From the NCBI GenBank assembly GCA_023419055.1, contig JAEZYO010000830.1:1-6421 (forward strand): 6,421 nucleotides of DNA. The letters run 5' to 3'. Under the pieces are notes generated by a model that saw only the letters and a program-made list of their open reading frames with translations, did no database searches and was not told the origin of the DNA. Origin of the DNA: Pseudomonadota bacterium (GTDB lineage: Bacteria > Myxococcota > Polyangia > Polyangiales > Polyangiaceae). Within the stretch, counting starts at the first letter, position 1. The number at the start of each line of letters is the position of its first letter. Made by a program: the position numbers and the translations under genes. Shown here piece after piece: positions 1 to 5,576 of this stretch.

Positions 1-393
1 GTCGTCGTCGACGCCGGACTTCTCGGCCTTGGGCTCGGCGTCGGCCTTCGGCTTCTCGTCCTTGCTGGCCTTCTTGTCGTCCTCATCCTCGTCGTCGTCA
101 TCATCGTCATCGTCGATGTCGGCGTCGAGCTTGTCGTCCGAGTACGCGTCGTCGTCGTCTCCGAACATGCGCGGAGGCGGCACCGGCTGAGCCGGGCGCG
201 CGAGCGTACGAACCACCAAGACTTCGCGCTCGGCCTCGGTCTGGAGCGCAGGCTGCTTGATGCCGACCTCGAGGGCGCTGTCGGCGCGGTCGGGCAAGGC
301 GCTCAGGTGCTGCTCGACCTCGGCCTCGGTCAGGAGCCCCTTCTTGAGGAGGCGCTCACGCACGCGGACATCGAACTTCAATGCATCGGCCAT
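1..393 (-). CDS. Acidic, aspartate-rich protein of unknown function (3' end beyond window)
   Basis: The reading frame is open from an ATG at 393 to the left edge (131 codons), so the C-terminus is missing. Residues 1-35 look like a compact helical segment, with RVRERLLKKGLLTEAEVEQH followed by a loop. A Pro-rich stretch (PAQPVPPPRMFG) comes next, and then a highly charged tail with DDDD, a 13-residue run of only Asp and Glu at residues 94-106, and Lys/Glu/Ala-rich sequence. No signal peptide, membrane segment or catalytic motif is visible. The tail is probably disordered and might bind cations or basic partners, but that is inference. GGAG lies 11 bases before the ATG, a rather long spacing. 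The gene follows the slyD-like gene on the same strand after 89 bases that contain a terminator-like hairpin. I do not recognise the family. Confidence 0.8.
   Translation of the reverse strand, partial: MADALKFDVRVRERLLKKGLLTEAEVEQHLSALPDRADSALEVGIKQPALQTEAEREVLVVRTLARPAQPVPPPRMFGDDDDAYSDDKLDADIDDDDDDDDEDEDDKKASKDEKPKADAEPKAEKSGVDDD
76..120 (-). repeat. Trinucleotide GAC/GAT/GAG tract encoding an Asp/Glu run
   Basis: On the plus strand this is a run of GTC, ATC and CTC triplets. Read on the minus strand they are Asp and Glu codons of the acidic protein, with one Ile codon near the right end. Shorter GAC runs occur at 1-9 and about 148-159. The mix of GAC, GAT and GAG codons makes it an imperfect repeat, so selection for acidic residues explains it at least as well as recent slippage. 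Confidence 0.6.
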
Positions 394-416
394 TAGTATC
401 GTCGCTCCGTGGATCC

Positions 417-448
417 AAAAAGGGCGGCACCCGAGGCTCTGGTGCCCC
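417..448 (-). terminator. Intrinsic terminator after the slyD-like gene
   Basis: On the minus strand GGCACC (446-441) pairs with GGTGCC (431-426) across a nine-base loop. The stem can extend by two G-C pairs (448-447 with 424-423) past one bulged G at 425. One C and five T residues (421-417) follow directly. A GC-rich stem with a T tail is the classical Rho-independent form. It lies 35 bases after the slyD-like stop and 23 bases before the start of the acidic gene, so it could end the upstream operon or attenuate the downstream gene. Confidence 0.6.
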
Positions 449-471
449 GATCGGGGTGCTTCCGCCTCGAG
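430..471 (-). promoter_or_regulatory. Possible antiterminator helix competing with the terminator
   Basis: On the minus-strand RNA, CUCGAGGC (471-464) can pair with GCCUCGGG (437-430) in eight pairs, one of them G-U. The loop between contains CCCCGAUCGGGG (456-445), itself able to form a four-pair hairpin. This longer helix sequesters the left arm of the terminator stem in its loop and uses two bases of the right arm, so the two folds exclude each other as in transcription attenuators. No ligand-binding domain or leader peptide is recognisable. GC-rich DNA often offers competing helices by chance. Confidence 0.25.
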
Positions 472-482
472 GGGGCCTTTTC

Positions 483-1028
483 CTAGCGCTTACCCGGGGG
501 CCTAAGCAAGCTCTCGGGCGGAATCAGTCGCGAGACGGGCGATTCCTCCGGCAGGTCGGCCTCCGCCGCGAGCCTTGCCTCCGCTTCCTCGAGCTCGGCC
601 GCCGTAGCGGGCCGGACCTCCTGGACCGCGACCTCGAACCTGAGCCGCTGGCCAGCCAGGGGGTGGTTGGTATCGAGAACCACGGCGTCGTCCGTCACAT
701 CGAGCACTTGCAGCAACACCGGACGCCCATCCTCACCCTCGGCGTCGAAACGATCGCCGGGCGCCACGTCCGGCGGAAATTCGCCGCGGTCGACCTCGAG
801 GATGGCCTTGGGATCCCGCCGCCCGAAAGCCTCCTCGGGCGCAAGCTCGATGCTGCGCCGATCCCCCTCCCTGAGCCCCTCGAGCCGAGGTTCGAACGCT
901 TCGATCAGGCTGCCGTAGCCGAAGACGGCGGTCTGCGTGGCGCTCCCGTCCTGCAGCGGCTCACCGTCGGCGTCGAAGACCTCGAACGCGAACTTTACCC
1001 ACATGCCGGGACCGACCTGATAGCTCAA
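483..1028 (-). CDS. slyD: SlyD-type FKBP peptidyl-prolyl cis-trans isomerase
   Basis: This is a probable cytoplasmic prolyl isomerase and folding helper of 181 residues from a TTG at 1028. The FKBP half appears as GMWVKFAFEVFDADGEPLQ near the N-terminus and FGYGSLIEAFEPRLEGLREGD at about 36-56. The chaperone insert-in-flap segment follows at about 74-128, and the FKBP fold closes with the SlyD signature DTNHPLAGQRLRFEV from 119. The tail beyond about residue 140 is Glu/Ala-rich and then Pro-rich; it has none of the His/Cys metal-binding residues of Escherichia coli SlyD, so a nickel role is unlikely. The TTG overlaps the stop of the aconitase gene (TTGA) and has GAGG four bases upstream. An ATG at 1004, giving 173 residues, is the alternative but would cut residues close to the first strand. 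An upstream extension to 1205 stays open but overlaps the aconitase C-terminus and is not FKBP-like. Family assignment is firm; the start is less so. Confidence 0.88.
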   Translation of the reverse strand: MSYQVGPGMWVKFAFEVFDADGEPLQDGSATQTAVFGYGSLIEAFEPRLEGLREGDRRSIELAPEEAFGRRDPKAILEVDRGEFPPDVAPGDRFDAEGEDGRPVLLQVLDVTDDAVVLDTNHPLAGQRLRFEVAVQEVRPATAAELEEAEARLAAEADLPEESPVSRLIPPESLLRPPGKR

Positions 1029-3007
1029 TGAACCTCGCTCGCCGTGATGTAACCCGCGACGGCGCTCGCCGCTACGGTGTACGGGCTCGCCAGATACACC
1101 TTTCCGGGTCCACTTCGTCCAGGAAAGTTGCGGTTGATGGCGCTCACGGTGACTTGTTCCGGACGAGACGAGACCCCCGGCCCCGCACGGATGCACGCGC
1201 CGCACGCCGGATCCAGGAGGCTCGCCCCGGCGCGCTCGAAAATGTCGATGTAGCCTCGCTCCTCCGCGTAGCGACGGATCGGCTGGGAGCCGAATTGGAT
1301 GAAGAGCTCCACGTGCGGAGCCACCCGCTTTCCTCGCGCGAGGGCCGCCTCGAGCACGGCCGCGTACATGTCCATGTCACGCCGCTTGGCGCCCGTGCAC
1401 GAGCCTGCGTACGCGATGTCGATGCGCACGCGCTCCCCAGAAGCAGCGAGGGTGCGGAGCGGAACGCCGTTCCTCGGATCGGAAGGCAGCGCCACCATCG
1501 GCTCGAGCTCCGACAGATTCACCAGGATCTCGGCCGCGACTCGCGCTTCCGGGTCGCCCTTTTTCACCTGGGCGTCGAGCGCCTGGCGCTCCGCCTCGGA
1601 GAGCGCGCGTAACGTCGCGAGCTCGTCGAGCGCTCGCGCGTCGGGCGCGATGATGCCGGAGAAGCCTGACGCCTCGACCGCCATGTTCGTGAGCGTCGCT
1701 CGCTCGTCGAGCCCGAACGCCTCGAGCCCGTCTCCCACGAACTCGAGCACCTTACCCGCGGCGCCGCCCTTCGCGATGAACTCTCGCGACAGGAGCCAGA
1801 GCATCACGTCCTTGGCGGTGACGGCTTTCGACGGCTGACCTCGAAGCTCGATGCGCACCGTCTCCGGCACGGTCAATCGGACGTCGCGCGTGTAGAACGC
1901 GCTCGCCATGTCCGTGCTGCCGACGCCGAACGCGAGGCAGCCGAGCGCGCCCGCCATGACCGTGTGCGAGTCCGTGCCGATCACGATCTGCGACGGCCAC
2001 GCGAGCGACTCGATCACTTTGTTGTGACAGATGGCTTCGCTCCCTCCGGGCGAGCCCGCGCGCGTCACCTCACCGAAGAGCTCGATCCCGTGACGGCGCG
2101 CGAACGCCTCCTGCTTGCTCGCGAGCTCGCGCACGCGATCGACGAGCCCGAGCCGCCGCTCGCGGTCGCCGAGCACCCGCTCGGCGAAGGTCAGGTGATC
2201 GCGGAACAAGTACACGCTCGCCGGATCGGCGACTCTCGCGTCTTCGCCGAAGCCGCTGCGAAACAGCGAGTCGAGCATCGCCGTGACGTAGTCGTGGCTG
2301 AAGCGCACGTCCGCGCGCACGAAGAGCGCCTCGCCGGGGACTACCGACGCGACGCCGGGCGGCTCCGCGGACGAGCTCACGGCGTGCGCAGCGATGATCT
2401 TCTCGGCGAGCGTCATCGGGCGATGACCGCCCCTCGCGCGGGCCGGAGCCTGCACCCTCCCTTCGAGTCGGTCTCGATGATACCCGAACAGGCCCCCCGA
2501 GCGCGCGATGGCCGCGCTCAACGGGTCGAGCCCCTGCAAGAGCTCCTCGAGCGCTACCGCCTCGCCGGCGAGCACCCGCTCGAGCAGCGAGAAGTCCGTG
2601 CTGGTCAGGATGCCGAGATTTTGCGCGTTCTGCCTGAAGATCTTCTCGAAGCTACGCGCGAAGATCAGCCGCACGCCCGAGACTCGCTGGGCGTACGGCG
2701 CGGTCTCGCGCGAGGAGCCGCAGCCGAAGCTCTCTCCGCCCACGAGCACCTCGAACCCGCCGCGGCGCACCTCTCCTTCGCGAACCACGCCGCCGCGCAG
2801 GCCCGTCAGGCAGTAATCACCCAACCGTTCGTCGTAGTGATACGACGCCCAGGCGGGCGCCATCTCGTCCGTGGAGATCTGATCGAGCAGCGCGTCGAGC
2901 TCTGGAGGCGGAAGATCCTCACCCTCGAGCTGGCGTCGCAAGAGCGCCGGATCTCGCGTCAGGAAGAGGACGCGACCGGAACGGCGGAGCGCGTAGGGGC
3001 GCGTCAT
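1025..3007 (-). CDS. Aconitase-superfamily hydro-lyase with swivel domain fused N-terminal to the [4Fe-4S] domain
   Basis: This 660-residue protein is a predicted [4Fe-4S] hydro-lyase that would isomerise a hydroxy-tricarboxylate or hydroxy-dicarboxylate (aconitase, homoaconitase or isopropylmalate isomerase type). Residues 1-185 are a LeuD-like swivel domain, with ISTDEMAPAW at 44-53 and the substrate-binding loop FGCGSSRETAPYA at 94-106. After a short basic linker, MTLAEKI at 198 opens a LeuC-like large domain. This contains GTDSHT at 344-349, cluster cysteines at 537 (GSCTG) and 602/605 (CGACIRAGPG), and the closing NRNFPGRSG and YLASPYTVAASAVAG motifs. AcnA and IRP proteins have the opposite domain order; AcnB has this order but with an extra N-terminal HEAT-like domain that is absent here. 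All three cluster cysteines and the Ser and Arg of GSSRE are present, so it is probably active. The swivel loop reads ETAP where LeuD usually has EHAP. The ATG at 3007 overlaps the upstream stop (ATGA). The substrate cannot be told from sequence. Confidence 0.93.
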   Translation of the reverse strand: MTRPYALRRSGRVLFLTRDPALLRRQLEGEDLPPPELDALLDQISTDEMAPAWASYHYDERLGDYCLTGLRGGVVREGEVRRGGFEVLVGGESFGCGSSRETAPYAQRVSGVRLIFARSFEKIFRQNAQNLGILTSTDFSLLERVLAGEAVALEELLQGLDPLSAAIARSGGLFGYHRDRLEGRVQAPARARGGHRPMTLAEKIIAAHAVSSSAEPPGVASVVPGEALFVRADVRFSHDYVTAMLDSLFRSGFGEDARVADPASVYLFRDHLTFAERVLGDRERRLGLVDRVRELASKQEAFARRHGIELFGEVTRAGSPGGSEAICHNKVIESLAWPSQIVIGTDSHTVMAGALGCLAFGVGSTDMASAFYTRDVRLTVPETVRIELRGQPSKAVTAKDVMLWLLSREFIAKGGAAGKVLEFVGDGLEAFGLDERATLTNMAVEASGFSGIIAPDARALDELATLRALSEAERQALDAQVKKGDPEARVAAEILVNLSELEPMVALPSDPRNGVPLRTLAASGERVRIDIAYAGSCTGAKRRDMDMYAAVLEAALARGKRVAPHVELFIQFGSQPIRRYAEERGYIDIFERAGASLLDPACGACIRAGPGVSSRPEQVTVSAINRNFPGRSGPGKVYLASPYTVAASAVAGYITASEVH

Positions 3008-3240
3008 GGCCGCGTCTCGAGCGCGAGCAGGGAGAGGACCCCGAGCGCGACACTCTCGGAGCTCGGCGGCGGTGACCTCGTGGCGGCTCGGGCCAAGAGC
3101 GCTTCCACGCGCACTCCGAGCTCTGCCCCCTGGGCCGGCTCGAGCCCGCGCCGTCTCAACAGCTCTGCCAGCTTTTGCTCACGCGCACGGCGTTCGGAGC
3201 GGATCACCGAAAGGAGCTCGTCGAGACCGAACGTCGGCAC
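3004..3240 (-). CDS. Small protein of unknown function, translationally coupled to the aconitase-like gene
   Basis: This 78-residue protein starts at a GTG at 3240 (VPTFGLDELLSVIRSERR). The frame continues upstream without a stop into the divergent lipoprotein gene, but there is no other ATG, GTG or TTG between 3240 and that gene, so the GTG is the only reasonable start. Its first half is a charged, probably helical segment rich in Arg, Glu and Leu. The C-terminal half is Ala/Leu/Pro/Ser-rich and ends in a short hydrophobic stretch (ALGVLSLLALETRP) too short to be a convincing membrane helix. No family motif is recognised. Its stop overlaps the aconitase-like start as ATGA, the strongest sign that it is a real gene. 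No Shine-Dalgarno sequence precedes the GTG. It could be an accessory or regulator of the enzyme, but that is only a guess from position. Confidence 0.6.
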   Translation of the reverse strand: MPTFGLDELLSVIRSERRAREQKLAELLRRRGLEPAQGAELGVRVEALLARAATRSPPPSSESVALGVLSLLALETRP

Positions 3241-3322
3241 GGAGGTGAGCGTAGCAAAGCTTCGAGGACGAGGCGTGCCGACGGAGCTTGCCAGGCCCGG
3301 CTGAAAACGCCATGGTCCCGCC
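3241..3322. promoter_or_regulatory. Divergent intergenic region, probable promoters in both directions
   Basis: These 82 bases separate two divergently oriented GTG starts, so promoters for both units are expected here or just inside the genes. No convincing -35/-10 pair is visible. On the minus strand TACGCT ends seven bases before the GTG at 3240 and could be a -10 element for a leaderless transcript, in keeping with the absent ribosome binding site, but no matching -35 box was found. Neither strand has a clear Shine-Dalgarno sequence in front of its start. No strong inverted repeat suggesting an operator was noticed. Confidence 0.3.
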
Positions 3323-4507
3323 GTGCAGCGGCTGCTCACGAAAGGCCCGCGATTCGGCCTCCCCTGCTGGCTCCTGCTCTCGGCTTGCGGGCGTGAGCCC
3401 GCTCCGGCCCCCACGCCCTCTGCTGGGAGCTCCGCCGAGGCACCTCTCTCGTCCGCGAGCGCGCGCGCGCCCAAGCAGGCTCCCCTGTCCAACGAACGGG
3501 TCGAGATCCCGACCGGGGCGTTCCGCGCCGGCAGCATCCCCGGCGAGCCAGGTCGCGACCCGGAGCTCGAGCCGAGGCTCTCGCAGATCGAGCTCGGCGG
3601 CTTCCAGATCGATCGCCTCCCGTACCCGAACGATCCGGCGAAGCCACCGATGCGCAACGTCTCGTTCGACGACGCCAAGCGGCTCTGCGCCGAGCGAGGC
3701 GCTCGTCTCTGCAGCGAGCTCGAGTGGGAGCGCGCCTGCAAGGGGCCGGACAGCGACCGCTATCCCAGCGGACCCGATTGGGACGCTCGCTGTAGCAAGG
3801 ACCCGCTCGCCTGCGCGACGGGCTTCGACGTGCTCGGCATGGGGACGGGAGCCGGCGAGTGGACGGCAAGTCAGCGCGGCTCGCTCGAGAAGCGGGTTTC
3901 TTTGGTGAGAGGCGCGGCGGCCTCGGCGCCTGCCGCAGAGCATCGCTGTGCGGCGCGCCACCCGACGCCGCCCGACAAACGCTCGGAGGATCTCGGCTTT
4001 CGCTGTTGCTGGGGAGCCCCCAACGCCAAATCGTTGAACGAACCGAAGGCGGGAGAGACCTTCAAGAAGACCAAGCTCACCGCCGAACGCTTGAGCGCGC
4101 TTCTCCTCGCGAGCCCCGAAACCAAGGAGCTCGCGAAGGATCTCAAGTTTTTCCGCGACCCTGACTCGGCCGAAACCGTGGTCAGCCGAGGGCCCGGCGA
4201 TCGCAAAGGCTTCTCCTTCACCGTCGCGCCGCTCCTCTGGAATCCGGTGGCGGGCGCCGAGTTCCTGCTCGTGAGCGCGCGCTCGGGCGAAAACACCTCG
4301 TTCGTGCTCGCTTACTACGTCCGCGGTGACGACGATTTCGCGCTCGCGGCAAGCTTCGTCATGAAAGACGAGCCCGGCCCCGTCGCCTTTGCCTACAGCA
4401 ACGACATCCGCCCGCGCCTTCACTTCAGCACCTGCTGGGGTTGCCCGGGCGAGACCGGCAAGATCCTCTTCCGCCCCCCGGAGCGCGCAGCCATCCTTCA
4501 ACCTTGA
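3323..4507 (+). CDS. Lipoprotein with degenerate FGE/SUMF1-type domain and unknown C-terminal region
   Basis: This is a 394-residue secreted protein. It starts at a GTG, because an in-frame stop lies at 3302-3304 and no earlier start exists. The N-terminus holds a short signal peptide ending in the lipobox LSAC, so Cys22 would be lipidated; an Ala/Pro/Ser-rich linker runs to about residue 58. Residues 59-230 match the C-type-lectin-like fold of formylglycine-generating enzymes. The motifs in order are VEIPTGAFRAGS, FDDAKRLCAERGARLCSELEWERACKG condensed at 115-141, GAGEWTAS at 176-183, LVRG, EHRCAARH and DLGFRCCWG. The two active-site cysteines of true FGE, normally between the RGG-like motif and the downstream AAR, are replaced by Ala/Pro sequence, so it is probably not a sulfatase activator. 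Residues about 235-394 are unrecognised and include CWGC at 371-374. A structural or binding role at the cell envelope is inferred. The next gene follows six bases later. Confidence 0.85.
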   Translation: MQRLLTKGPRFGLPCWLLLSACGREPAPAPTPSAGSSAEAPLSSASARAPKQAPLSNERVEIPTGAFRAGSIPGEPGRDPELEPRLSQIELGGFQIDRLPYPNDPAKPPMRNVSFDDAKRLCAERGARLCSELEWERACKGPDSDRYPSGPDWDARCSKDPLACATGFDVLGMGTGAGEWTASQRGSLEKRVSLVRGAAASAPAAEHRCAARHPTPPDKRSEDLGFRCCWGAPNAKSLNEPKAGETFKKTKLTAERLSALLLASPETKELAKDLKFFRDPDSAETVVSRGPGDRKGFSFTVAPLLWNPVAGAEFLLVSARSGENTSFVLAYYVRGDDDFALAASFVMKDEPGPVAFAYSNDIRPRLHFSTCWGCPGETGKILFRPPERAAILQP

Positions 4508-4513
4508 CGCGAC

Positions 4514-4831
4514 ATGGTCACGCTCGATTTCACCGCCCTCGGCCCCGTCCGGAACCGCCTCGAAGAGGCCGACCAGAAGATCGAGCGGCAGGCGTCGACA
4601 CTGCGTGATGCCATCGCCGCAGCATGCGATCACCTGGGCATGGAGATCGTCCCCTTCCCGGGCGATCGCTATTTCGCCGCCTGGTACCGGGAGAAGCCCG
4701 CGCCGAAGCCGCTGCACCCGGTGTTGGACATCCATGTCATCCGCGAGCACGTCGAGCTCTGCCCTCGGCACGATCTCGACTTTCCGCTGCTCGACGGAGA
4801 CGTCGTGCTCTTCGCCATCCTGATCTGCTGA
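4514..4831 (+). CDS. Hypothetical protein, cotranscribed with the FGE-fold lipoprotein
   Basis: This 105-residue protein starts at an ATG six bases after the lipoprotein stop, on the same strand, so the two are probably one operon. Third codon positions are nearly all G or C, which supports real coding. Residues 10-40 look like an amphipathic helix (RNRLEEADQKIERQASTLRD and onward). A middle part contains EIVPFPGDRYFAAWYREKP, and the C-terminus is strand-like (FPLLDGDVVLFAILIC). There is no signal peptide, so the product is likely cytoplasmic, unlike its neighbour. No Shine-Dalgarno sequence is obvious before the ATG, which fits translation reinitiating from the upstream gene. I do not recognise the family. 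The gene ends 19 bases from the convergent histidine kinase gene, with no clear terminator in that gap. Confidence 0.7.
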   Translation: MVTLDFTALGPVRNRLEEADQKIERQASTLRDAIAAACDHLGMEIVPFPGDRYFAAWYREKPAPKPLHPVLDIHVIREHVELCPRHDLDFPLLDGDVVLFAILIC

Positions 4832-4850
4832 TCGCTCGAGGCCGAACGAA

Positions 4851-5567
4851 TCAGAGCTCGGCGAGCGGAGCCGCGAGCTCGAACGCGTTCGTGAAGCCAG
4901 GTCGCGGCGGCTGCGTCGAGAGCTCCGCGCCCGCTGCGCGCGCCGCCACCGACGCCGCGAACAGCCCGAGCCCGCGGCTGTAGCGCCCGCCGGGGTGGCT
5001 CTTGCAGTCGAGCTGACCGCGCGCGGTGAACGCGCTCTCGACGAGCTCTGGCGCGAGCGGAGAGCCCGCGTCTTCGACGCTGAGCACGCCGGCATCCTTC
5101 CTCCGCTGAACTCGGATCTCGATCGCGGCCTCGCGCGCGCCGTGCTGGATCGCGTTCCGGACCAGGTTCACGAGCGCGCGCCGCATCATGTCGCGGTTCA
5201 CCTGGATCAGCGTCGCCGCGGCGGCCGGCTCAGGGCTGACGCGGAGCTCCACGCGATAGCTGGTAGCGAGCGAGCGACACTGCTCCACCGCTTCCGTGAC
5301 GATGTCCGTCAACGACAGCGGCACGCGCTCGAAGTGGCTCGCCGAATCGAGCGAGAGCCCGAGCAGCTCCAGGTTGTCGATGATGTGACCGAGCGACGCG
5401 CAGGACGAGACCACGTCATCGAGCGCCTCGTGGAGCTCGCCTCCATCTCCGCCGAACGCCGCCTGCAAGTACCCGGCGTTGCTATGCAGCGCCGAGAGCG
5501 GGTTCCTGAGATCGTGCGCCAGGAGCGCGAGGAGCTGAGAAACCAGGCTGGAGTCGTCGAGCTTCAC
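4851..5567 (-). CDS. Compact soluble sensor-less histidine kinase
   Basis: This 238-residue two-component kinase is made almost only of the catalytic core. The dimerisation/phosphoacceptor helix begins within the first 12 residues, and the H-box is LLALLAHDLRNPLSAL with the phosphorylated His at 18. The N-box is ALVNLVRNAIQHG (131-143, key Asn134 and Asn138). The G1 box is VEDAGSPL (164-171), where family members usually have DNGPGI or DxGxG. An F-box-like AFTARG (179-184) and the G2 box RGLGLFAA (198-205) follow. No transmembrane, PAS, GAF or receiver domain is present, so signal input must come from a partner or from intracellular interactions. The GTG start at 5567 lies nine bases after the hydrolase stop. 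The GGAA touching the GTG is too close to be a good ribosome binding site, suggesting coupling. No response regulator gene is in the window. The altered G1 box may weaken ATP binding, though one Gly and the Asp remain. Confidence 0.88.
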   Translation of the reverse strand: MKLDDSSLVSQLLALLAHDLRNPLSALHSNAGYLQAAFGGDGGELHEALDDVVSSCASLGHIIDNLELLGLSLDSASHFERVPLSLTDIVTEAVEQCRSLATSYRVELRVSPEPAAAATLIQVNRDMMRRALVNLVRNAIQHGAREAAIEIRVQRRKDAGVLSVEDAGSPLAPELVESAFTARGQLDCKSHPGGRYSRGLGLFAASVAARAAGAELSTQPPRPGFTNAFELAAPLAEL

Positions 5568-5576
5568 TTCCGGGCA

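Noticed and set aside
394..410. GATACT as a -10 promoter box for the acidic gene
   Set aside because: It sits one base before the ATG, which would place the transcription start inside the gene, and no -35 box is at the right distance.
381..1031. Plus-strand open frame of 216 codons
   Set aside because: It is antisense to the slyD-like gene and runs through the hairpin-rich gap; the SlyD motifs on the other strand are unambiguous.
1029..1205. N-terminal extension of the slyD-like protein to an ATG at 1205
   Set aside because: The extra residues overlap the conserved C-terminus of the aconitase-like gene in another frame and resemble no FKBP sequence.
1964..3304. Plus-strand open frame of 446 codons
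   Set aside because: It is antisense to the clearly recognisable aconitase-like gene and its translation has no family features.
3179..5095. Minus-strand open frame of 638 codons
   Set aside because: It lies antisense to the lipoprotein and the 105-residue gene, both better supported by motifs, start context and third-position G+C. Its translation is Arg/Ala/Ser-rich low-complexity sequence without motifs, typical of antisense frames in GC-rich DNA.
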